In this document: positions 1 through 6,453 of the stretch, one piece after another
How positions within the stretch are numbered: the stretch's first letter is position 1
How the letters are laid out: each line of letters begins with the position of its first letter
From: Acidobacteriota bacterium
GTDB lineage: Bacteria; Acidobacteriota; Terriglobia; Terriglobales; Acidobacteriaceae
Assembly: GCA_021799405.1 (NCBI GenBank)
Contig: JAJZAL010000060.1
Coordinates: 1 to 23,527, forward strand
Length of the DNA: 23,527 bases
Reading direction: 5' to 3'
Notes under the pieces: model-generated
What the model saw: only the letters and a program-made list of their open reading frames with translations
What the model was told of the DNA's origin: nothing
Databases searched by the model: none
Translations under genes and position numbers: made by a program

Positions 1-1724
1 TCGATGACAATGACCGTCGTCCGGTCCAGCGATTTCGCTTGTTCCAGAGCCTGCTTCAGTTCTCCAATGGTCTCGACTTTCATGGCATGCGCGCCCAGGC
101 TGCGCGCATTGGCGACAAAGTCGAAGGAGAGCCCGTCGCCGTCCAGTTGGCCGGAAGCAGCATTCCGCAGGCGGTAGCGCGTTCCGAAGCCGCCCTGGCC
201 TAGCGAACGGCTCAGCCCTCCGATGCTTCCAAAACCGTGATTGTCGACCAGTACGACGATGATTTTTACGCCTTCCTGCACCGACGTGGCAATCTCTGTA
301 GGCATCATCAAATAGGTACCGTCCCCGAGGAAGACAAAGACTTCGCGGCTGGGATCCGCGAGCTTTGCGCCCAGCGCGCCGGGAATTTCATAACCCATGC
401 AGGAGTAGCCGTATTCCATGTGATAGCCGTTGGGCGTGCGCGTGCGCCACAGCTTGTGCAGGTCGCCGGGATGACTGCCGGCAGCGGAGAGCAGAACGTC
501 CCGCGGTCCCGAGGCCTCCCACATTGCGCCAATCACTTCGCTCTGTGCGGGGTGGCCGGGATTGTTGAGATGGAAGAGGCGATCGACCTCGGCGTCCCAC
601 TGCGTCTTGAGAGCACCGGCTTCGGACTGGTATTCAGCGGGTACGTGATAGTCCGCAAGCGCCGCGGTCAATTGCTCCAGCGCGACGCGCGCATCGGAAA
701 CCACAGGGATAGCTCCGACCTTGAATGCGTCGAACTCCGCCGTATTGATGTTGACAAAGCGCACTTGCGGGTTTTGAAACGCCGTCATGGAAGCTGATGT
801 GAAGTCGGAGTAGCGCGTGCCGATGCCGATGATGAGATCGGCTTGGCGCGCAAGGCGATTGGCGGCCAGGGAGCCGGTCGCACCCATGGCGCCCATCACT
901 TGCGGATGGTCCCATGCCAGCGCGCCTTTGCCCGCCTGGGTCTCCGCCACGGGTATACCGGTCTTCGCGACAAAAGCGGCGAGCGCCTGCGAAGCTTCGC
1001 TCATCAGCACGCCACCTCCTGCGACGATCAGCGGTTTGCGGCTGGCGCGGATGACCTGCGCCGCGCGCTCAAGGGAGACCTCGTCCGGCTGGCCGCGGCG
1101 GATCAGCCACACGCGCTTGCGGAAGAGTTCTTCGGGATAATCGCAGGCTTCGGTCTGGACGTCCTGCGGCAGAGCCAGCGTAACGGCGCCGCAATCGGAG
1201 GGCGATGTGAGCACACGCATCACTTCAGGCAGCGCGGTAATGAGCTGTTCGGGGCGGTAGATGCGGTCCCAATAACGGGAGACGGGCTTGAAGCAATCGT
1301 TGACGCCGATATCCTGCGTGTTGGGTGACTCCAACTGTTGCAGCACCGGAGCCACATTGCGCCGCGCAAAGATGTCGCCGGGCAGGAGCAGCACCGGCAG
1401 GCGATTGATGGTGGCCAGCGCCGCGCCGGTGATCATGTTGGTTGCGCCGGGGCCGATCGAGGAGGTGCAGGCAAAGGCGCGTAGCCGGTTGCTAGCCTTG
1501 GCGAAGCCCGAAGCAAGATGCACGGCGGATTGCTCATTGCGCACCGGAATATACGGGAGGTCGGGATTCTGCTGCAGAGCCTGCCCGATGCCGGCTACAT
1601 TGCCGTGTCCGAAGATGCCCAGCACCCCGGCAAAGAAGGCGTGTTCGTGCCCATCGCGCTCGACATACTGATTCTTCAGGAATCCAATCAGAGCCTGTGC
1701 CATGGTCATGCGGCGCGTTTTCAT
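1..1724 (-). CDS. iolD: 3D-(3,5/4)-trihydroxycyclohexane-1,2-dione hydrolase IolD (C-terminus beyond window)
   Basis: Thiamine-diphosphate enzyme of myo-inositol catabolism, cytosolic; the family hydrolytically opens the diketo-cyclitol ring to 5-deoxy-glucuronate. About 574 codons are visible and the reading frame runs off the left edge, so perhaps 50-60 residues are missing compared with the usual 620-640. I read the translation from the minus strand: it starts MKTRRMTMAQALIGFLKNQY and matches the remembered Bacillus IolD along its length (FGHGNVAGIGQAL, KPVSRYWDRI, LIIGIGTRY, YHMEYGYSCMGYE). The cofactor-activating Glu is E64 (RNEQ) and the ThDP/metal motif runs from GDG (467-469) to N494. 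The start is chosen because a GAGGAG ribosome site (1731-1737, minus) lies 6 nt upstream. It is divergent from the transaldolase-family gene, with a LacI-type operator and a TTGACA promoter upstream. The YGYSCMGYE block and the N-terminus favour IolD over acetolactate synthase or another ThDP enzyme. Confidence 0.93.
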   Translation of the reverse strand, partial: MKTRRMTMAQALIGFLKNQYVERDGHEHAFFAGVLGIFGHGNVAGIGQALQQNPDLPYIPVRNEQSAVHLASGFAKASNRLRAFACTSSIGPGATNMITGAALATINRLPVLLLPGDIFARRNVAPVLQQLESPNTQDIGVNDCFKPVSRYWDRIYRPEQLITALPEVMRVLTSPSDCGAVTLALPQDVQTEACDYPEELFRKRVWLIRRGQPDEVSLERAAQVIRASRKPLIVAGGGVLMSEASQALAAFVAKTGIPVAETQAGKGALAWDHPQVMGAMGATGSLAANRLARQADLIIGIGTRYSDFTSASMTAFQNPQVRFVNINTAEFDAFKVGAIPVVSDARVALEQLTAALADYHVPAEYQSEAGALKTQWDAEVDRLFHLNNPGHPAQSEVIGAMWEASGPRDVLLSAAGSHPGDLHKLWRTRTPNGYHMEYGYSCMGYEIPGALGAKLADPSREVFVFLGDGTYLMMPTEIATSVQEGVKIIVVLVDNHGFGSIGGLSRSLGQGGFGTRYRLRNAASGQLDGDGLSFDFVANARSLGAHAMKVETIGELKQALEQAKSLDRTTVIVI

Positions 1725-1862
1725 ATGGAGTCTCCTCAATCAGCCGCTTGAAAGAAACCGGGTGAACCCGCGCATTTCGTGCCGCGTGGCGGCGGACAAC
1801 CGGCCTTTCCTGAAAGCCCGGAGGAAGCCTGGCGTAACTTTGCTCCCAAAGGCCTCCGCATA

Positions 1863-1876
1863 TGCACACGTGTGCA
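1863..1876. promoter_or_regulatory. LacI-type operator O1 (iolD)
   Basis: A perfect 14-bp palindrome, TGCACACGTGTGCA, lies 139 bp upstream of the iolD start and about 5-18 nt downstream of the predicted iolD transcription start. It is the best of four near-identical copies in the window. The symmetric shape with a central CpG is typical of LacI/GalR-family operators. I infer that the LacI protein encoded at 3390-4484 binds here and blocks iolD transcription. The rest of the 381-bp iolD/transaldolase intergenic region holds the two promoters and operator O2; I see no other gene there. Confidence 0.8.
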
Positions 1877-1887
1877 CATGCAAGAGA

Positions 1888-1917
1888 ATCATCCTCCCGC
1901 GCAGCCATCTCTGTCAA
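1888..1917 (-). promoter_or_regulatory. Predicted iolD promoter
   Basis: On the minus strand a perfect -35 box TTGACA (1917-1912) is followed after 18 bp by GATGAT (1893-1888), which matches four of six consensus -10 bases. Transcription would begin near 1881, directly before operator O1, a layout suited to repression by a bound LacI-family protein. The -35 is strong, the -10 only moderate, and no expression data are available. Confidence 0.5.
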
Positions 1918-2043
1918 CCATCAGGGATAAAAACGGTGATGAATCGTGCGGATAGGGTCTTTCCCTTTAACCTGCTTTTAAAAATTACTCGGGCTGGTAA
2001 GAGTGAACGCGCATGGGATCTGAACACACGCGCGCTGCGCTGC

Positions 2044-2072
2044 TTGACCGGAGAAGGCGGGAGTGGTACGGT
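2044..2072 (+). promoter_or_regulatory. Predicted transaldolase-gene promoter
   Basis: TTGACC (2044-2049), a 17-bp spacer and TACGGT (2067-2072, three of six -10 matches) are followed at once by operator O2. The arrangement mirrors the iolD promoter on the other strand. The support is mainly the TTGAC core and the shared position relative to the operator. Confidence 0.4.
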
Positions 2073-2077
2073 TTGAC

Positions 2078-2091
2078 TGCACACGTTTGCA
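2078..2091. promoter_or_regulatory. LacI-type operator O2 (transaldolase gene)
   Basis: TGCACACGTTTGCA matches the perfect O1 palindrome at 13 of 14 positions. It overlaps the likely transcription start and ends 14 bp before the ATG of the transaldolase-family gene. The centres of O1 and O2 are 215 bp apart, so a tetrameric LacI-type repressor could in principle loop between them; that is inference. Confidence 0.72.
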
Positions 2092-2105
2092 GGCGCGGAG
2101 GAGAA

Positions 2106-3206
2106 ATGACCCCGGCGGAATCGCATCTTCAATACAAAAGCCCTCTCCATCAGATGACCCAGACCACGCCTACATGTCTCTGGAACGATTCGGCTTCCAT
2201 CGAAGAGCTTACCTATTCGATCGAGCATGGGGCCGTGGGAGCCACATGCAACCCGGTCATCGTTGTCTCCGTACTCAAGAAGGAAATGCCGGCTTGGAAG
2301 AGCCGCATCCGTGAGATTGCAGCGAGCCTTCCGCAGGCTACCGAAGACGAAATCTCCTGGAGAATCATCGAAGAAATCTCCACGAATGCCGCGAAGCTGC
2401 TTAAGCCGATCTTCGATCGCGAGAAAGGGCGCAACGGCCGACTCTCCATTCAGACCGATCCGCGCAACTACCGCAATGCCGATGCGGTGCTGGCGCAGGC
2501 TACAAGGTTCAGCCAGCTTGCCCCCAACATGATCGTCAAGATCGCGGTCACACGCACGGGGCTCTCCGCCATTGAAGAGGCCACCTATCGCGGAATCAGC
2601 ATCAATGCGACGGTCAGCTTTACGGTCCCACAGGCAATTGCAGTTGCCGAGGCCGTGGAGCGAGGGTTGCGGCGCAGAGAAATGGAGGGATTGGATATCT
2701 CCACCATGGGGCCGGTCTGCACCATCATGGTGGGGCGGCTGGATGATTGGCTCAAGGTTCTGCTGGACAAAAATAACCTTTCCGTTGACCCCGGTTACCT
2801 GGAGTGGGCCGGAGTTGCAGTCTTCAAGAAGGCTTACAAAATCTACCGCGAGCGCGGATACCGTTTGCGGCTGCTTTCCGCCGCGTTCCGCAATCACATG
2901 CACTGGAGCGAATTCATCGGCGGCGATGTCGTGATTTCACCACCGTATTCCTGGCAGCGCCGCTACAATGCCAGCGACATCGAAGTGATTCCGAGAATAG
3001 ACAAGCCGGTCGACCCGAAGATGGTGGAGACGCTGCTCAGCAAGTTTCCCGACTTTGAGCGCGCCTATATGGAGAACGGGCTATCCCCTGAGGAATTCGA
3101 CACCTTTGGTCCCACGCGGAGAACCTTGCGGCAATTCATCGGAGGCTGCGCAGAGATGAATTCCATCGTGCGGGATATCATCCTTCCCAATCCCGATACG
3201 GAATAG
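2106..3206 (+). CDS. Transaldolase-family protein, probable aldolase of the inositol regulon
   Basis: A 366-residue Schiff-base aldolase of the transaldolase family, cytosolic. Visible signatures are the N-terminal WNDSASIEELTYSIEHGAV...TCNP block (26-50; Asp28 resembles the catalytic Asp of transaldolases), IVKIAV with Lys145 as the expected Schiff-base lysine, GISINATVSFTVPQA (163-177), GPVCTIMVGRLDDW (202-215) and a C-terminal SPPYSWQ block (278-284) in place of the usual TVNTMP. The ATG at 2106 is chosen because GGAGGA (2097-2102) precedes it closely; the upstream ATG at 2013 would place the operator and promoter inside the gene. It is divergent from iolD and carries the same operator. 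By context it may cleave a ketose or keto-acid made from inositol, replacing the usual IolJ-type aldolase, or serve the pentose-phosphate pathway. The family call is firm, the substrate unknown. Confidence 0.82.
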   Translation: MTPAESHLQYKSPLHQMTQTTPTCLWNDSASIEELTYSIEHGAVGATCNPVIVVSVLKKEMPAWKSRIREIAASLPQATEDEISWRIIEEISTNAAKLLKPIFDREKGRNGRLSIQTDPRNYRNADAVLAQATRFSQLAPNMIVKIAVTRTGLSAIEEATYRGISINATVSFTVPQAIAVAEAVERGLRRREMEGLDISTMGPVCTIMVGRLDDWLKVLLDKNNLSVDPGYLEWAGVAVFKKAYKIYRERGYRLRLLSAAFRNHMHWSEFIGGDVVISPPYSWQRRYNASDIEVIPRIDKPVDPKMVETLLSKFPDFERAYMENGLSPEEFDTFGPTRRTLRQFIGGCAEMNSIVRDIILPNPDTE

Positions 3207-3278
3207 CCGGTCACGCGCCGGAAAGGTGCTCGCCTGTTGCCTGCGCCAGCAGTTGGGCCGCATGCGGGCAACCGCTAC

Positions 3279-3390
3279 AGCGTTTTCGATTCTGCTGTTT
3301 ACAGAATGCAGGATGCCAAGTGGCTTCTTCCTTAAGGAAAAGCCACCTTGCACGATGCCAGAGATGTCAACAAGTGAATCGAAAGCGCTC
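3279..3390. repeat. Inverted repeat bracketing the convergent gene ends
   Basis: AGCGTTTTCGATTC (3279-3292) and GAATCGAAAGCGCT (about 3377-3390) are inverted copies with 13 of 14 positions matching. They enclose the terminator hairpin between the transaldolase-family gene and lacI and touch the lacI stop. They may form a long-range stem in the overlapping 3' ends of the two convergent transcripts. No known function. Confidence 0.45.
3320..3346. terminator. Bidirectional terminator-like hairpin between convergent genes
   Basis: Arms GTGGCTT (3320-3326) and AAGCCAC (3340-3346) enclose an inner TTCC-TTAA-GGAA stem-loop, with one unpaired C. It lies 114 bp after the transaldolase stop and about 45 bp after the lacI stop, where a shared terminator is expected. 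Neither strand has a clear run of T after the stem, so it may act as a 3' end stabiliser or need Rho. Confidence 0.5.
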
Positions 3391-4484
3391 TAACTTCGGC
3401 GATTGCCGTTTGCGTTTCGGCTGACCTTGGCGGTTGAGCCCCGTACAATCAACTCCGCTTCCACTTCGATCTTGACCACCGATTCTTCGCCGGCCATCAA
3501 CTTCAGCAGACCCTCCATCGCCAACTGGCCCATCCGCCGCATCGGCTGGCGAACCGTGGTCAGCGGGGGATCAGTGTATGAAGCAAAAAACAGATCATCA
3601 AAGCCTGTCACCGAGATGTCCTCCGGCACGCGCTTTCCGCGCGCCCGGATGGATTGCATGGCCCCGAGTGCGGACATGTCGTTATAGCAGCACACCGCGG
3701 TAGGCGGAACAGCTAGAGACAGCAGCGTTTCCATGGCGCGCACGGCAGCCTCGGGTTTGCCGTCGCCATGCACCACAAGCTCGGGATGAAATGGGATTCC
3801 GGTCGCGTCCAGCGCCTCGCGATAGCCAGCGAATCGCTCGGCATCTGATTGATAGCCGAATTGATCGCCCAGGTAGGCAATGCGCCGATGTCCCAACCCG
3901 ATCAGGTGCCTGACCGCCGCGCGGATTCCTTCCAGATTGCGGATCATGACCGAATGCACGAACGCCCCCGGATACTGGTCGTTCACCAGCACGATCGGCA
4001 CCATCATCTCGGTCAGCCGCGGAAGGTACAGTGCGCCTACCCGCGAAGAGGTCACGATAATGCCATCGACGCGCCGCTCGGCGAATGCCTGAACCACCTT
4101 CCGTTCGCGCTCCGGATCGGCGTTCGAGTCGGCAAGAAACACGCTGTAGCCATGGTCGTTTGCCGTCTGTTCAACTCCGCAGACGACCTCGCTCGCAAAT
4201 GGATCGGCAACAGTTGTCACCACGAGTCCGATGGTGCGTGTCCGCCGGGTAACAAGGCCGCGCGCGACGGCGCTGGCTCGATAGCCCGCTTCGTCCGCGA
4301 TCTTGCGGATCTTTGCGGCGGTCTTCGCATTCACCAGCGGGCTGTTCTGCAGCGCGCGGGAGACCGTGGGGTGCGAGACGCGGGCGAGACGCGCGATGTC
4401 TTTGATCGAGGGTTGACGAAGATTGCGCCTGGAGCCGCCCGGATGAGCCATTCCCCCGCTTTTGCCGCCTTCTTTGTTCGCCAT
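3390..4484 (-). CDS. LacI/GalR-family transcriptional repressor of the inositol regulon
   Basis: A 364-residue LacI-family regulator. After a basic 25-residue tail comes the helix-turn-helix (about 26-48: SIKDIARLARVSHPTVSRAL), then the hinge region (about 69-77), then a periplasmic-binding-protein-like effector domain from TIGLVVTTVADPFASEV (from 84) through the typical CCYNDMSALGAM and PEDISVTGFDDLFFASYTDPPLTTVRQP blocks. The family usually binds a sugar or cyclitol and leaves its operator when the inducer is present. Operator O3 lies 15 bp before its start, pointing to autorepression, and the same palindrome precedes iolD, the transaldolase gene and the TonB receptor gene. The ATG at 4484 has a GAGGG-like site 4 nt upstream; ATG 4451 is an alternative that would shorten the tail. 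The inducer is not visible; an inositol-derived ligand is inferred from neighbours. Confidence 0.92.
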   Translation of the reverse strand: MANKEGGKSGGMAHPGGSRRNLRQPSIKDIARLARVSHPTVSRALQNSPLVNAKTAAKIRKIADEAGYRASAVARGLVTRRTRTIGLVVTTVADPFASEVVCGVEQTANDHGYSVFLADSNADPERERKVVQAFAERRVDGIIVTSSRVGALYLPRLTEMMVPIVLVNDQYPGAFVHSVMIRNLEGIRAAVRHLIGLGHRRIAYLGDQFGYQSDAERFAGYREALDATGIPFHPELVVHGDGKPEAAVRAMETLLSLAVPPTAVCCYNDMSALGAMQSIRARGKRVPEDISVTGFDDLFFASYTDPPLTTVRQPMRRMGQLAMEGLLKLMAGEESVVKIEVEAELIVRGSTAKVSRNANGNRRS

Positions 4485-4499
4485 GACGCCCTCGCCTTA

Positions 4500-4513
4500 T
4501 GCACACGTGTACA
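4500..4513. promoter_or_regulatory. LacI-type operator O3 (lacI autoregulation)
   Basis: TGCACACGTGTACA matches the perfect O1 palindrome at 13 of 14 positions. It lies between the predicted lacI transcription start and the lacI ATG, so a bound repressor would block its own gene. It also lies downstream of the PHP metallohydrolase stop, so bound repressor could hinder read-through from that gene. Confidence 0.75.
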
Positions 4514-4522
4514 CGCCACCTC

Positions 4523-4552
4523 AGTCTGTCGCAGCGTATAGCTCGAAGTCAA
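4523..4552 (-). promoter_or_regulatory. Predicted lacI promoter
   Basis: On the minus strand TTGACT (4552-4547) is followed after 18 bp by CAGACT (4528-4523, three of six -10 matches), and operator O3 starts 9 bp further on. The geometry repeats that of the iolD and transaldolase promoters. The weak -10 makes it tentative. Confidence 0.4.
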
Positions 4553-4645
4553 TGCCCTCGCCGAAGGAACGACGATCGTCGAGAAGCTTGCAGTGCGCGG
4601 GCATATCGCGGCCAGATGGACAGGCGATCCGGCAAAGTCGTCCGG

Positions 4646-6214
4646 TCAGCGGTCTGCGCAGTGATTGTCGAGCGTCCAGTTCAGGTAGATGGGGTTGCCC
4701 AGCAGCCAGAGCTTTCCATCCGGGCCCGCCACTTCAGCGCGGAACCAATGACGGCGGCCATCGCTTGTCCAGAGCAGCGGCAACTTCTGGTCCGCCGATG
4801 AGATGCTGGCGCCCTCCTTAAGAGGTATATCCTGGCCGTCTTCAATCCAGCGGATGGTTCCGCCGGCGGCAGCAACGATATGCAGCTCGAAGGTCACTTT
4901 CTCATCCTGCACCGCCGCCAGAAGGTCACCCGCGTGGGCAACCTGTCCCCCGGCCTGCGCGGCTACCTCAAGGAGCCGGTCCCGCGTACCTGCCAGATCA
5001 ATAAACACATGCCCCGCGCGGACGGCATTAAGAATTGCGGGGGTTGAAAGCTCCGCGGCATAGATCACGGTCGTCGGGCTTCCGATGGAGCCAACCTGGT
5101 TCAAAGGCTGCACAGGCCGGTGGTTGTCACTGCCTCCGATGCCGGCGAGCCGGCAGCCCTCGTTCAGTTGCCTGTTCCAGAATGCAAGCTCGGAGATGCC
5201 GTGCTGCTCGTCGCCACCGTTGACGGCTTCGATAGCGGTAAGTAAATGCATATCTACAGGAGTAGCCGGCGTCCACCCGCAGCCCATGCAGATCTCGCCT
5301 GTCGGCGATGCCGGGTGATTGATGGACGTGATCCCGCCAAGGCGATCGGCATTGCGCAGGAGCGTATTGACGTCGGGCACGGTCTTGCCATCGAGCCTGA
5401 AATCAAGAAAATCGGTTGAGCCGAGAAAATTGATGTGCCCCTGAAAGGTCGTGATTTCGCGCCCCGGGATCAGCAGCACTTTGTCGAAATAAGGCTGTAA
5501 CTCCCGCATGGCATCGTACTGCGACGATGCATTGTGGTCGGTCACTGCGATGAAGTCGAGACCGCGCCGCGCGGCGGCATCGACGGTGAAAAAGACCGGG
5601 CAGGGAACCATCTTGCCCGATTGGCTCGGGCATTGGCCATCGCTGTGCGCAGTGTGCATGTGGAGATCGCCGCGAAACCACGCCGGCCCCGCGCGGAGCG
5701 GCGCGCGCAAGATCGCCGGCTGCTGCGCAACCGCGCCCGAGTCCGAAAGATAGATGTGAATGGTGTAATGCGACTCGACACCGGCGCGAATGTTCGGGAC
5801 GCCAATCAACACATTCCACGTTCCCTCCGGAATCGCGCCCGGTAGACACGAAGGGGTTGCGTCCGACAGTCCGACAGTAAGGACAGATTTATTGCCGCCG
5901 CTCCAGCAGCGCAACTCCGCGGGATCGAGCAAGCCCAGATCGAGCGCGGTATGCTGCTCCCTGCCGGTGTAGGCAAAGCTGAGGGTGACGCGCTCGGTAC
6001 CGGCAGGCACGCGGAACGGAACCTTCACGTAGGTGTGATTCTGCGACCCGCGCACGACTCCCTCAAGAACAATCTCCGCGGGTGAGGCGTGCATCGACGG
6101 AGACGTCTGCCCGCCGCCCTGCACAGCGAATGCTGCGGGAACAATGAACAACAGACAGATAAAAAATGTGGCGTAAAGGATCGATCGCACAACCAACCAG
6201 CCCCGCCGGTTCAT
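4646..6214 (-). CDS. Exported PHP-domain metallohydrolase (CehA/McbA-like)
   Basis: A 522-residue protein with an N-terminal signal sequence (basic MNRRGWLVVR, then a hydrophobic stretch to about residue 30), so it probably acts outside the cytoplasm. Residues 40-160 look like a beta-sandwich region. The PHP domain starts at HMHTAHSDG (185-193), followed by TDHN (225-228), Glu253 in GREITT, His300 in INHP and SDNH (362-365): the His/Asp/Glu set expected for its metal site. PHP enzymes hydrolyse phosphoesters; CehA-type relatives have been linked to other ester bonds. The start at 6214 has GGGAGAAG just upstream and directly opens the signal peptide; an upstream ATG (6373) would add a non-signal tail. 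It lies 239 bp downstream of the TonB receptor gene on the same strand, so co-transcription under the LacI operator is likely. I infer it trims an imported inositol-containing phosphoester; the substrate is unproven. Confidence 0.82.
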   Translation of the reverse strand: MNRRGWLVVRSILYATFFICLLFIVPAAFAVQGGGQTSPSMHASPAEIVLEGVVRGSQNHTYVKVPFRVPAGTERVTLSFAYTGREQHTALDLGLLDPAELRCWSGGNKSVLTVGLSDATPSCLPGAIPEGTWNVLIGVPNIRAGVESHYTIHIYLSDSGAVAQQPAILRAPLRAGPAWFRGDLHMHTAHSDGQCPSQSGKMVPCPVFFTVDAAARRGLDFIAVTDHNASSQYDAMRELQPYFDKVLLIPGREITTFQGHINFLGSTDFLDFRLDGKTVPDVNTLLRNADRLGGITSINHPASPTGEICMGCGWTPATPVDMHLLTAIEAVNGGDEQHGISELAFWNRQLNEGCRLAGIGGSDNHRPVQPLNQVGSIGSPTTVIYAAELSTPAILNAVRAGHVFIDLAGTRDRLLEVAAQAGGQVAHAGDLLAAVQDEKVTFELHIVAAAGGTIRWIEDGQDIPLKEGASISSADQKLPLLWTSDGRRHWFRAEVAGPDGKLWLLGNPIYLNWTLDNHCADR

Positions 6215-6383
6215 AGCTTCTCCCTGCTCCTGGTGCACTGTTATAAGACCGGAGCGATGTGGTGTTTCTCTTCTACGTGTCCATCGGGAACGATGGTAGG
6301 GCTGCAATACGGCTCCGAGAATACCAAGGAAGACTTTGCCGCAGGCGCGCTTGAAGCGCCTGAGCATCTCCAAACATTGGAAT

Positions 6384-6416
6384 CCCGTATCCGGCGTTTG
6401 CTGCGCCGGATACGGG
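6384..6416 (-). terminator. Strong hairpin between receptor and PHP genes
   Basis: A perfect 13-bp stem, CCCGTATCCGGCG (6384-6396) with CGCCGGATACGGG (6404-6416), has a 7-nt loop. It starts 37 bp after the receptor stop codon and lies about 170 bp before the PHP gene start. No T-run follows on either strand, so it may be a leaky terminator or an mRNA-stabilising stem that sets the ratio of receptor to enzyme. Confidence 0.5.
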
Positions 6417-6453
6417 GGTTGAGTGACCAGCAGAAGGAGCCTGCATTCTCTTG

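Noticed and set aside
1..1724. Acetolactate synthase as an alternative name for the first gene
   Set aside because: The N-terminal AQALIGFLKNQY block and the YGYSCMGYE segment are specific to IolD-type enzymes.
1914..2903. Minus-strand open frame of 329 codons
   Set aside because: It is antisense to the transaldolase-family gene and its 5' part, covers the operator and promoter, and resembles no family.
4571..4580. Perfect palindrome GACGATCGTC upstream of the lacI promoter
   Set aside because: Ten-base palindromes occur by chance in GC-rich DNA and no second copy was seen near another promoter.
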